Source: Cerioporus squamosus | Taxonomy: Eukaryota; Basidiomycota; Agaricomycetes; Polyporales; Polyporaceae | Reading direction: 5' to 3' | DNA length: 64,000 nucleotides | Assembly (NCBI GenBank): GCA_022592435.1 | Contig: JABYQS010000036.1 | Span: 62,001 to 126,000, forward strand | Part shown: positions 23,226-33,818 of the stretch, piece after piece | How the letters are laid out: every line of letters starts with the position of its first letter | Numbering within the stretch: position 1 is the stretch's first letter | Notes under the pieces: generated by a model | Told to the model about the DNA's origin: nothing | Databases searched by the model: none | Seen by the model: only the letters and a program-made list of their open reading frames with translations | Translations under genes and position numbers: made by a program

Positions 23226-23523
23226 TCCAGCGAGGTATACTCATGGTTCACTGGCAACTGGTAAGCGGTTCGAAGCCTCCCACGCGGGCTGGAGGTGTTC
23301 CATAGGAAATTTATAGCCGTGATCCTCATGGCGCACGGTAAAGGTAGAAATCTGTGGTTTCGGGGAAGCCTTTGCCTTAGGAGGAGGAGGCGCTTCGTCT
23401 CCGGACGCCCTTCGCGCCTGTGTGCGGTCTGCGCGTCCAGGCTCCAGGCTCAGCGCGCTCAGGCACTGCTCGCTCGCGCCTCGCGGAGCTATGAGCGACC
23501 CGGTATTCGTGATGACGATCTGC

Positions 23524-23553
23524 GATCTTGCAGGATCTTGCAGGATCTTGCAG
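23524..23553. repeat. Three exact copies of a 10-bp unit
   Basis: GATCTTGCAG is repeated three times head to tail, then interrupted by GATGTGG. It lies about 380 bp upstream of the terpene synthase 2 start. Function unknown; simple slippage is the plain explanation. Confidence 0.8.
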
Positions 23554-24664
23554 GATGTGGTTGGTCGCGGGAATGGCCACAGTCATCCCATTGAGTCATT
23601 CTTGTGGTAAGCCACCGTAGACCGCCGACACTGCAACAGTGGATTGAATCAGCGTCGTTCATGAGCGTGGTTCAAGAGATTGGCACGTGTCGAGCCAGCG
23701 TCTTGAGCTTGGCGACGAAGACGAGGCAGGCAGTATACTTACTCTGCATGGGAAACATTCGTGTTCGTGGCTTGCTGAGCGTATGTATGTGCAATGAGGA
23801 TGGCGCATGTGGTACTCGTGATTTGGATGAGGACATTCAAGGCCAGGCCAGCGTCCCAGAGTTCGATCGGATACTTCACCGGTTCACCCCTCAACTTGGG
23901 GCTCTTCTGTCACTGAGGCGAGCGATGAAAGAAAGACTGCACAAGAAATGTCTTGCGTTGTCTTCAACCGCTGCAAGTAGCAGTGATTTTTGCTAGCTGG
24001 ATTGCCCTGGTGTCAGCACCGACTGCCAGTGGGAATCGCATTGGAGGCGAAACTAACGCACAGCGCTCTGGACTAGGACGTACGCGCTGCGGTGGCAATC
24101 GAATGCATCCACTGGTCCAGGAATTTGACCTCCAACTTGCCCGAGATGAACCCTGAGAGCTGTTATGTCACCTTCCCCCCCTTGAAGGTGTCATGAGACG
24201 AAACGCAGCGCTTCATGTTTTCTGCTACGGACGAACACAAGGAGGGTTGATGTTCTGAAAGTGATGAGCGATGATAAGCGCGTTTGTCTTACAGCAAAGG
24301 CCGAGATCACATACCTAGGTGCCAGGCTGTCTTGTGGGCTGTAGACAGGCCGGTATCAGATCCCTAGCGCTGATATTGGCTCCTACAGCGCTCGCATTGA
24401 CAGAGTGCACGATCACCGTTGTTGCGTATGGCACAGCCATGGAAGCAGGGAAGCAATGTCGTGTCCTCGATAGTAGATGGACGCTCCACTGATTGAGGTA
24501 GCGCCCTCCCGGCCCGAACCAGCTTAATGCCGTCTGTCATATACACAAGCCACTTACCTGCAGGGACGCATACTGAACAGTGAAGGCTCGCGTTTTGGGG
24601 GGAGCATGCTGGCTTGATTCGCGATTGCAGATCTCTATATGTTGCGTATATGCATGTAAGGCAT

Positions 24665-26205
24665 TCAAGCACGGACGTATCGGGCCACGTCCACCACCTC
24701 TTCGAGGCGATACCTCCGCGCACTGAAATGGAACTCGACATAGCCCTGTTCGATGAGACCGTCCGAACCGAGTTATTAGTCATGAGACGTTCTCGACAAG
24801 CGGCGGCCGACGCACCATCACGAAGCTGTGGCAAATCTCGGTCAGTCCTGGCTGACAGGCGGCTAGTTCCTCGATCTTGCGGATGCTTTCCAGGTTCTCG
24901 TCTACGACCTCCTGCAAGACCGTGATTGGGGGCTTCTGTTCCGCCGCTGCGCGGAGATGCACGTAATTGTCCGTTTCTCCTGCCAATGTCTCCTTGTAGA
25001 AAGAGAGGCTAGCCGCGAAGCTCGCACGTCAGCGTCAGAGGAGGGACGTTATGGGAGAGAGCACTCATACATGTCACTGTGAGTTCAAGGATACGGTCAG
25101 CAAATCAGCCGATGGACCGTAGACCCAGACAGCACGTACTTGATTCCTACGGTGATAAGTTCGAGTTCCCTGGATGATAGCAGGTAGACGGATGAGAATG
25201 CGCACGAAGTACGGCATGCAAGGCTACTTACGGGAGCATTTGCAGATAGAAGTGTCCTGTAGCTCCACCCCAATTCTTGGTGAAGTTGAGATGGGCGTAT
25301 GCAGATGCAATACCCGCCTTGAGGCGCAGGTAGTACGGGTAGCGGTCCGCCGCCGGGTGAACCCTGTCACCCTTCGTCACAAGTTCGATGTACATTGCGG
25401 TCAGGGAGTCGAGCGAGTTGGTGATGATGGCGTCAGCGCTGATACGGGGGTGATACTCGTGAAGCGTCCCCAGAAGCGTGGTCAGGCGGTCAAGGGCGAC
25501 CATGGACTGGCCCTGACCTTGAGTGAACCGCTGTACGTATTCACCAACCGCATCCACATTGTACTGCCCGACGTCGTCGACGTACGTCAGGTACGCGGTG
25601 TAGAGCGCCACAATGAACTGGTGCTCATAGCTGGTGTGTGTGTAGGCGCTCTCGGCGATCCTGCAGCACGTGTCTGTTAGTCCCTTGACGAAGGACTGGC
25701 TGAGGCCATCGTTCCACGAGAGGATCTCCGCTGTTATCTCCTTTCTCAGGTCGGGGTTCTGGGGCGTTTGAGGAGACTGGTAGGGAATTCGGTCAAGGAA
25801 GCCTTGCACAATGCTCTTGATGTTCGAGATTGTAGCTTCATCCGCCTGCTGTTCATAGCGGTAAGTGAGACGCTGATGCCGGGACGCTATCGCGCCTGCT
25901 CACATGCGCTGCGTTTTGGATGGAGGCGCTTTGATATCCTTCTTTATTCGACGGCTCCGCGTCTGTCTTGGTGCCTTGATCAAACAGCTACAAACCTGGT
26001 AAGCATAACGATGATGCGTGATAGATGAGGCCAGGGTTCACCGTGGTGTCCCGAGTAACGTCGAGGAAAACTTCGTGACGAGGTGATCTGCATGCCGGCG
26101 TAAGTACATCTCCGGTCGTAGGACGGTGCATGGTTGTCCATACCTTGTCACCACGTGTGTCCCATGGATATGTAGTTCGTTGAGGTCAGACAAAGCGGTA
26201 GGCAT
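24665..26205 (-). CDS. Trichodiene-synthase-like sesquiterpene synthase 3 (TRI5 family)
   Basis: Third tandem paralogue. The main exon reads IVQGFLDRIPYQSPQTPQ, the aspartate motif YVDDVGQYN (no acid at the fifth position), ISADAIITNSLDSLTAMYIE and RYPYYLRLKAGIASAYAHL. The 30-nt exon 25140-25169 (ELELITVGI plus split codons) and the 6-nt exon 25071-25076 give NDILSFYKETLAGETDNYVH. The last exon, GYVEFHFSARRYRLEEVVDV and a short tail, stops at 24665-24667. The 5' end is an inference. An ATG at 26205 (MPTALSDLNELHIHG) sits 69-75 bp from a TATAAAA box, and two introns with matching phases connect it to the main exon. It is the most divergent of the three, with an altered N-terminus and metal motif. 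Confidence 0.85.
25071..25076 (-). other. 6-nt micro-exon, terpene synthase 3
   Basis: TGACAT on the coding strand lies between acceptor CTCACAG and donor GTATGA. Same position and phase as in the paralogues. Confidence 0.85.
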
Positions 26206-26273
26206 CTTGATTCTTGGGTGCGTAGATGAGGAGGTGTGAGGTTGCTGGTCGATTGTCTTGCGATCCTCCAGGC

Positions 26274-26280
26274 TTTTATA
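26274..26280 (-). promoter_or_regulatory. TATA box, terpene synthase 3 (proposed)
   Basis: TATAAAA on the minus strand lies 69-75 bp upstream of the candidate ATG at 26205. It supports that upstream start, which otherwise rests on splice-phase agreement. Confidence 0.5.
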
Positions 26281-26749
26281 TCAAACAGGTCTCACAGCCA
26301 GTGTCGCATAGTGTACATGGCCGCCCAGTCGCTGGCTTCCGCTGCAGAGGCTGCCGAGTCTCAGACAGCGACGTCTACCGGATGGGTATGACAGAGGATG
26401 AGAAGAGTCAGGGGGTCGCTTGTCGCAATTGGAGAAGCCGTCCCGAGAAGGGAAGGAAGGCCGGACCGCTCGCGATGAACCACGCCATCAGAGACAAGTT
26501 GCTCCTGGATGGGTACGAGAGGGCCGCAACATGAATCGGCGGAGTGATCGCACCCCGGCGCTCATGCATGCATATGCACTCGGTGGTCCCTACGCCTTGC
26601 CAAGACCGCTCGCAGTAGACGATATCCCATCGTCGGGCTCCGGGTGGTGGCTTGTCTCGCGGGTCTTCCTGGCTCAGTTGAACAGGACCGGTGCAAGGGG
26701 AGTGAACTGGGAGGACACTTCCGAATCCCGATAAGGTGTCACAACTCGC

Positions 26750-27400
26750 TCATCGTACGGCAGTGGTGTTGGTGATAGCGCGTTGTCTGCGCGCTGTTTT
26801 TCGCAATTCCCGAGCTTCCATCTGGGAGAACGAGCCCTGTGCAAATTCGTCGGTATCAATGCGGTGCCCGCTCGGAGCGATTCGGGCTGAGGTCATCGGC
26901 GACTCTGTCGGCTCCCTCAACACTCGAATGGATATCTGGAGGAAGTAGGTCTGATCGGTGTTAGAGGATTGCGCCCCCGCGAAGTCGCCTGTGCCGATAT
27001 CAGTGTACGGATACCATACCGTAGGTGCGATGTGGTTCAGATGTGGTTTTCCCAACGCCAGCTCATCGACGCGATCGGCTTGTATCGGCATCGGCATACT
27101 CCGGTGCTTGAGCGCTTGTTCCTTGCAGCGTGCCCAGTCCAAGCCCAATCTCTCCGAGTCTCTCGCATCTCTCTGGTTGACTATCTCAAGATCAGGAACC
27201 TGCAGGCTAGATCGCAGCTCGGTCGGGCTCGGTCCCGCCACTTCCAAGCTTGATAACCCCGAAGACTCATGCACGAGGCCAGGAATACGGTAAGTTTCGC
27301 TCCTGAGGAATTCGCTCACCATTCGGGCGTTTGCGTTGCCTTGTTCTCCTCTCCGACAGGGACCATCGAGGTGTGTGTATGTGCTCGTCTGAAGGCTCAT
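26750..27400 (-). CDS. Hypothetical protein, weakly supported
   Basis: An uninterrupted 216-codon frame (MSLQTSTYTHLDGPCRRGEQ...). No domain, signal peptide or membrane segment is recognised; composition is hydrophilic and Arg/Glu/Ser-rich. In a genome where most genes are split by short introns, a 650-base open frame is suggestive. However, the plus strand is also open across 26958-27293, so chance is possible. It lies between terpene synthase 3 and the phosphate carrier. Confidence 0.3.
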   Translation of the reverse strand: MSLQTSTYTHLDGPCRRGEQGNANARMVSEFLRSETYRIPGLVHESSGLSSLEVAGPSPTELRSSLQVPDLEIVNQRDARDSERLGLDWARCKEQALKHRSMPMPIQADRVDELALGKPHLNHIAPTVWYPYTDIGTGDFAGAQSSNTDQTYFLQISIRVLREPTESPMTSARIAPSGHRIDTDEFAQGSFSQMEARELRKTARRQRAITNTTAVR

Positions 27401-28001
27401 AGCGCGCAGATGTCACTGCGGAGCTTCGCCAGCGATGATCCCTAGACTTCCAGGAGACTCTCGCGGGAGCGACCCCGCTCGCCGCTTGCACCTACGTAGC
27501 CATATTGAGACCGACGACAACCGCGGCGGCTAGGCTATCCGGTACTTCCACTGCAACGGACGCATCCTTTCCGCCCTACTGAAATCCTGGCAAAATGGGA
27601 ACATTGCTTGATTCCGCCAGGTGGGATATTTTATGTTTACGAGACGATAAGCCTCCAAGGAAGTCTCACTTAGGATGGTTTGGAAGGCTTATAGACCTAT
27701 TGTGGCAAGTGTAAGGGGTTACGTGCAATGTTTTAGAGATAGCAAACTCTTACTTTCAGCAATCCAATTTCTATGCCTTGACTAACCCCAGAAAGGATGC
27801 TTTCTTTGCAGTGTTCGAGGCTAGAGCGCCACGAGGCGGCAACGAGAAACGCCGTCTCGCCTCTCCACTTCTTGTTCAGGATCTCCGACGCCGACAAGCG
27901 CCCTGCGAGTAAGTTCCGTGACACGTCAGTCTACAATGTATGGAGTGCATAGGTATGGTCCGACATCTAATCTGACACTGTCCATCACACTGTCATTCAC
28001 C
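27401..28001. other. Intergenic, nothing recognised
   Basis: It holds the 3' flank of the phosphate carrier. A short minus-strand frame at 27733-27924 has no family resemblance. Confidence 0.4.
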
Positions 28002-29452
28002 TCACGCTACAGCGGAAGTCTCCTTGTGGATCTCCAGCCCAGGCGGAGCGCCCAAAGCTGCACCGACGCCGGTCAGTCTCCGCAGAATGGAAGGGTACAT
28101 GATAATTGTAGACTCACCATCCTTGATGGCGCCGTATAGGAGGAACTGACCGGAGACAAGTCCAGCGGTCATCACCATCCTCGGACCCAGACCTGCGAAG
28201 AGCCCGCGGAAGCCGGCTTGCTTCGCAAGGGCGACGAGACGGTAAGCCATGGTGCCCTCCGGTCCGTGGCCTTTGTTGATCTGCGAGAGGAGGGTATCCG
28301 CAGGCTAAGGCACCGTGACGGGTGTCAGGAGACTCAGTCAGCAGGTTAGGCCATGAGCAGATGCGGGACACTCACTTGGCTGAGGATGGCCGCTGCAAAA
28401 CCAGCAATTATGCCGCTTCCGAGGCTGATACTGAACTTGGCGGTGCCGCTCAAAGACCGTTTGGTCTCCTCCGACATGTTCCGGAATGCAAGTTCATGGC
28501 AGAACTCGTTCACTGTGAATTGACCGATCGCGTATGGGATCTGTCTAGAAAGCAGTACGTCAGTACACTGGACTGTCAGTCGAAAGAGAGACCCCATACT
28601 TGCAGAGGATAGGCAGGAATCCCGCGTACAGGCCAGAGAAGCCCTCCTCCCGAGCAAGGCGCGCGAAACCGGTCATCAAGCCCGTAGCGTAGTGGCGTTG
28701 AGACACGAGTCGGATACGCGTCGCTTCCAGTGGGGTGAGGAGGATGTCGGCAAAGAACCTTGGGGGGGGGGGGGGGGGGGGTGAGTCGATTACCGGGTGA
28801 AGTTAGTTGCGACATACTCCGCTACACTTGACGCTCCAAGGTATATCGCGGTGCGATATTGCACGGCAGACTCCTGGTCGCCTGCGATTTGGACGAACTG
28901 TTTCTTCCAGAACTCATACCCAGCAAACTTGGCTCCACCCTAGCAGCGTTGTGTGAGCGATTCAGTACGGCGTTCATTAGTAGTAGTCTACACATACCTG
29001 TACCAGGTAACCGACGGCCGTAGGTCCGAACCCGGTGAGTAGCGCGGCTGGCCCTTCTTGGGCCACTATCCTCCGTCCGCCTGATAAGAGGGACATGCGC
29101 GCCATCTCGGGGTCGACCTGTATACGGGTCTTGACCACATCAATGGCTAGTCACAGACGACACCGTTAGTTTCGAGCATTGTTCAAAGAGTGACTCTGCA
29201 AACTTACGGGTCATCCCGCCATGAGTGATGCTGGAGGGAACATGCGTCAAGCTCCCCGGCCACCGAGATGAAGTCAGTACTTACGTGCAGCACAATGCGC
29301 CTGTGAATCGTGTTAGCATTGAGCTCTATTCACTCGGGCCTTGCCTGCTTACCCGCAAGGAAGAATGAGGAATAATCCTTCGGAGTGAATTGAGGAATCA
29401 CAAATGGTGTCTTCGCAGGCGTTCCTTCATGTTTCTCTGATAGGTTTGACAT
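28002..29452 (-). CDS. Mitochondrial phosphate carrier (Mir1/Pic2 type)
   Basis: Imports phosphate across the mitochondrial inner membrane with H+ for ATP synthesis. The start [20 protein letters not shown] (ATG 29452) leads into [14 protein letters not shown]. Three mitochondrial-carrier repeats follow. Repeat 1 has [18 protein letters not shown] (PxDxxKxR), repeat 2 has [19 protein letters not shown] and repeat 3 has [15 protein letters not shown]. Each is followed by an aromatic/Gly block such as [20 protein letters not shown], and TVNEFC is the usual phosphate-carrier sequence after it. The end is [12 protein letters not shown] at 28002. The intron before FFADI has a 20-nt C tract on the coding strand as its polypyrimidine tract. 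Length (~310-320 aa) fits the family. Confidence 0.93.
28762..28781. repeat. 20-nt G homopolymer inside an intron
   Basis: Twenty consecutive G on the plus strand, read as C on the coding strand, directly before the AAG acceptor of an intron in the phosphate carrier. It forms the 3' splice-site polypyrimidine tract. The exact length is doubtful in any assembly. Confidence 0.85.
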
Positions 29453-30118
29453 GTCTATATCAGCGTGATACGAGAGGCTTGCGTCGTTAGCAGAAATGAG
29501 GTCTATGGATAATGGGAGGGTATCGTGGAGGTTGGGACAAGCTTGCAACAGTACGGTCTGACCCGGAGACCGTGTCCCTCATGCCATTGACGTCATAATA
29601 TACGAGACGTCGGGCCGCCTCGGTACCTTGTAGGCGCCGGCTGATGTAACCCTACTTATGCGACAAGCGGCTTTACTTCCGTAACAGTTCGTAACTTGAA
29701 CCCTGCAGGTTACTCCTGAGCCACCACAGGCCAATTCCTGAAGTTGTTCTTGTTGAGGTTTGGGCGACCACGGTAAGTCGTTACACATGGACGAACAACG
29801 TCGCATCACGACGTATGTTCTAATCATACCGATAGCTGTTGTTTTTATTGTCTTCTATTGTTCTCAACTCGACGACGGACACTGGTATGACACGTATAAA
29901 TTCTTTCTCGACGTACACGGTCATCTCACTGGCGCTGCATACACAGACTGAGGTGAGCCACTCTGTCCTTACTCATTTCTATCGTCTCGTTGCTGATGTA
30001 CCTGAGTAGACTATTCGCATATAGTCTTGAACTCATACTTGCTCGTCTACTGCCGGCCACTGTACTGCTTTTAACTTGGAGTACATCGCTACCACCCGCA
30101 CGCACGCAAGCTTCAAAC
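29453..30118. other. Divergent intergenic region
   Basis: Between the starts of the phosphate carrier (minus) and the F-box gene (plus). A plus-strand frame at 29760-29951 encodes a hydrophobic segment (YVLIIPIAVVFIVFYCS) but has no partner exons or family and is probably chance. Confidence 0.4.
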
Positions 30119-32032
30119 ATGCAGAGCCTTGACTCCGCCACACCTTGTGGCGAGGCCTCGACTGTCGTCGCGCATGAGGAACCGGGCGCTGAGTTTCCAA
30201 CTCCTGTGGCCAACACACTCAGCTCGTATGTCCGTGCAGATGTGTACCGCATAATTACTAACCATCAATGCAGATTCTTCCGAATGAATGGAGACGTACT
30301 CTTGAACATCATCATCTGGATACTCTCTAACAAAGATGAAGATTCGGCCCGTCAGGGTGACCTGTGCGCGCTGTCACAGACCTGCCGTTACATGCGCCGT
30401 CTCTGCATGTCGCGTCTCTTTGGTACTTGTACCGTTCGAGTGAAGGGATGCATAACTCTGGAAGAGTTGCCACCATCATCTGTATGGCCTCATATCAAGT
30501 ATGGGACTCAGTTTAATCTCACACGCGAACGCTAATCATCAGCGTCCGTAGGAATGTGCGTTTCTGCAATACTCGATATCACCCGGAGCTTCGTAAGATT
30601 TCATCGGGACGCATGATCTACTATCCCAAGGGCCCAATCAAGTATACCATAAAGCCCGAGCTAGGCGGCCTCTTCGATCCTCTGCTGTTGGACGTAAAGC
30701 TGCGCAAAATGTCAAATCTACGTTCCGTTTACGTGCACGGTGATCGCGATGGGGTACACGATATCTCACTGGCTGCCTTGAAGGCTATCTTGTCCCTGCC
30801 GCATCTGCGCGACTTCAAGATGGTCAACCACGAAATATATCCTTGCCCCGACGCAGACGGTGCTGCCACGGAACCTCACAATGACCGTTGCTGTGAAGGC
30901 CTGGCTTCCGTGACCTCTTTCACATATGACGTCCGCATGGCTGGTGTCCCTCCTGGTTATCCCGCAGATACTGCACAGCAGGCTCTCGCGGCGATTCTAG
31001 GCGGACTTGCCCCCTCCCTGGAAACACTTTGCCTCCCTAGCATCTACGCCCCAGTCGAGACCATCCGCGAGACGCATTGGCCTGTTCTTCGGGAGTTCAC
31101 CCTGAGAGGCGAGCATCTGGACCCTCCGTCCGCACCATACGCAGGCCTCTTCGTGAAGATGCCCAAGTTACGTGCCCTCAACCTCGATATCGCACGTCCT
31201 CACATAGCATGGCCCACCGGACATGTGGCCCCCTTCCCCTGGCCCAGTTTGGAACACCTGACGCTCTCGCATCCCAGTCCCGACGATGCGATATATGCCC
31301 ACCTTCCATCGTCTATCCGTAGTGTCTCTTTGCATAGCTGGCCGTCACAGACATATAATGTCTACCTCAAACTTGGCCGCCTCTCGTATATGGCGTGGCC
31401 TCGTCTTAGCCCCGCGACGCCTCCGCTGTCCTCCGCCATGCTGCGAGTGATGCAGGCGTGTAGCAACATCGCCAGTCATCTGACGCGTCTCCATATCGAG
31501 TATCTGGCTGACGGCAAGGAGGATGCTCTCCTGCGATACATATCCACTGCATTCCCCGCCCTTGACGAGCTTGAGATCCATCGTCGTCGTCCGGATGATA
31601 TGCCTCAGGATCCCGACTGGCACCTGGTATGTCTTACCGTCAATACCTCCGGGAAACCGTTGTTCTGACCTTGTTTGTTCACAGAACACCCTCGGGAAAG
31701 CGTGCGCGTCCCTGACAAAGTTGCGCACCCTGTACGTCCAGACGCATCTCAGCGACTATCCCGAGCGGATCTGGATCCCGAGGATGGCGATCTACTATGT
31801 GGACAGTCAGCACACGCACTATGCACAGACGATCCTCGTCAACGCCGCTACAGCTCTCGCGGGCATGCTGGCGCCCTCGGTGGAGACCATTGCGTTCCTT
31901 ACACCCGACAACTTCTGGCCGCGTTGGGCTATTTACAGTGTTCATGACGCTCCTGATGGGAAGGGCCGGACGGCGCTGTACGAGTACCATCGTCTTGCCC
32001 AGGGAGGGGCTGGTCATTGTTGGCCGTCCTGA
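30119..32032 (+). CDS. F-box / leucine-rich-repeat-like protein
   Basis: Probable substrate adaptor of an SCF ubiquitin ligase, from a family strongly expanded in Agaricomycetes. The start is MQSLDSATPCGEASTVVAHE. After a 47-nt intron the F-box-like part reads RMNGDVLLNIIIWILSN, then LCALSQTCRYMRRLCMSRLF. After a second intron a long exon (about 30541-31629) has repeated hydrophobic motifs of LRR type (LRSVYVHGDR, LRDFKMVNHE, LETLCLPSIY, LRALNLDIAR, LEHLTLSHPS, LDELEIHRRR). A third intron leads to LRTLYVQTHLSDYPERIWIP and the stop at 32030-32032. About 600 residues. The target is unknown. The F-box is degenerate, so the SCF role is inferred. Confidence 0.75.
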
Positions 32033-32552
32033 CATGGACCGGCAGGCTGAGCAGCACATCGGAAGTTGTCGATCAGCCTCATGTGGACCTTGTATGCACG
32101 AGTAGAATGCAAGTAGAACGGCATTGTGGTCAATCATATATATATTGTGCCTGTCTCGCGGGCCCCGACGTTCCCGATACTACTTATGTCCGGAGAAGCT
32201 GTTGTGATATATAGAAACATGTCTCGTACGCGGTGCACGGGCCGTGTGGAGAGAAACAGCAAGACCCAGGAGTCTTGCGAGAAGGGACACGCGGAATTGG
32301 AATCACCACCACCGTAGGAGTGGCACTCGCACAATGTAACCGGTGGTCATGAAAAGAGCCACGAGCAGTACCCTGAGTATCACTAGCAAAGAGAACACAC
32401 AACACAGATATCAAACAGTGAAGAGCGTGAGCTACGGCGCAAGGAAGGATCTTCAACGTCAAATGTGTCGCGCATCACAGTGTTGACCGTCTCTGAGCCG
32501 CCCCATGCCGTGAGCGTTTCTGTCTGAGGAGGAAGGAACGGACGGTGGACAA
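32033..32552. other. Convergent intergenic region
   Basis: 3' flanks of the F-box and HET genes. No gene-like frame. Confidence 0.5.
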
Positions 32553-33818
32553 TTACAACATCGGAAAGGACGATTCCGCGACTCGGGCACCGCTGCAAAC
32601 GGACGACACGAGTGTACTGCTCCTCTCCAAGTGAGAGGCGCTCGGGTGGATGTTCAAGAGAGGGTTCCACGATGGCGAACGCAGCATGGAACGGTACCTG
32701 GCGCGAACCGCGTTCCATCCTACGGTGCCGACCGAATGGACGTCCCCAGCGCACTTCTTGAGCACAAGTGCGAGGAGCTGGTCACGTTCGTCCACGCAGG
32801 CCAGAACGGCGAGAGAGTAAGCGGCGCCTATCGACAGGAGAGGGAAGATGGTGCGTAGCCCGCGGGAGGTGGGGATGTACCAGGCTGGTGGGGTGGCGGT
32901 ATGTACTCGACGCAGGAGTTCCTCGCGGGAGATGGCTGTTACGCCGGCAGAGTGTGCGAATGCTGAAGGAGATGCGGCAAGCAGGGAGCTTCTCGATTCG
33001 TCGTGCTCGTCCGCATCCAAGGAGCTGTGGCCTGTGTCCCAGACGAAGATAGTTTGATCCGGAACCTGCTTGAGGATCTCCTCCTGGAGCCGACCAAACG
33101 CCAGTGCGCCCTCTCCGTAGATCGCGGGCATGTTGACACCGAAGATACCCATGGGCGAATACGCTTCATCCTCCTTGCGCGTCGTGACGCGTCTCGCTGC
33201 CCAGGACATGCGACGCGCAACGGTGATGGAGGTGAGAGAGGTCGTATGAGTGAGTACTCCTCGGTCGATTCCGGTCACCTCCTCGAGCACGTCGGCCAGC
33301 CCGCCCTTGGTCCCGAGATAGCTCCATAATCGCGGAGACAAATACGACGATCCGCGGGGCAATGAGTTCCTGCAGGGTCCATCCCCAGGTGTGCCAACGA
33401 CTGCTGCGAAAGGTGGAGTGGGGAAGACGAGGGTCTTCATCCGGGTCGACGTCGGCAAGGAATGCGTAGCAGACAGTCGAGAGACTGTACCACGAGTGCA
33501 TAGAGTTGATGGCCTCCGAGAGTTCGGCGCTGCTCGTCTTGTCGATGCAACAGGAGTCAACCCAGAGGAAGTCAAAGCCGTCTGCAAGGGCGTACGCGCA
33601 GGATTCGCGGATCTTCGAGGACGCCCTTTGAAGGACGATGTCAATGGGCAGCTCGGGCTTCAGCGCGCGCTCTGTGCGTGCATCGTCTTGGATTCTGAGG
33701 AGGTCCTGGTACGACTGCTCTCCGTCGGCTGACACATGTGCGAGATGATGGCGAATCGTAGGATTGTTGGATCGTTGACCCAAACGAACTCGCCGGTGCG
33801 TGTATCCAGGAGGCGCAT
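32553..33818 (-). CDS. HET-domain protein (frame disrupted)
   Basis: A heterokaryon-incompatibility (HET) domain protein. Members are linked to non-self recognition and cell death in fungi; in basidiomycetes the role is mostly unproven. The start MRLLDTRTGEFVWVNDPTI is the usual HET N-terminus. Conserved blocks are RFAIISHM, SYQDLLRIQ, KIRESCAYALADGFDFLWVD, SCCIDKTSSAELSEAINSM, CYAFLADV, WGWTLQELIAPRIVVF, YLGTKGGLADVLEEVTGI and AYSPMGIFGVNMPAIYGEG. The C-terminus is variable and ends SSFPML with stop at 32553-32555. Two frame breaks interrupt the domain. Near 33731-33740 one missing base turns the family's SHxW block into SHMC. Near 33325-33335 the frame changes again between IVVFVS and WSYLG. 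It may be a pseudogene or carry assembly indels. Confidence 0.8.

Larger units (their letters stand above)
23146..24664. other. Spacer between terpene synthases 2 and 3
   Basis: About 1.5 kb without a recognisable gene. It contains the terpene synthase 2 promoter and a short direct repeat (23524-23553). Short open frames at 23604-23996 and 24364-24660 have no family resemblance. A decayed paralogue was looked for (NSE and R-R-Y-R-L blocks) and not seen. Confidence 0.45.

Noticed and set aside
23146..24664. Possible decayed fourth terpene synthase between copies 2 and 3
   Set aside because: No trace of the NSE, aspartate-rich or R-R-Y-R-L blocks in any frame.
20119..26205. Trichothecene-type biosynthetic gene cluster
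   Set aside because: Only synthases are present; no P450, acetyltransferase, transporter or Tri6/Tri10-like regulator nearby.
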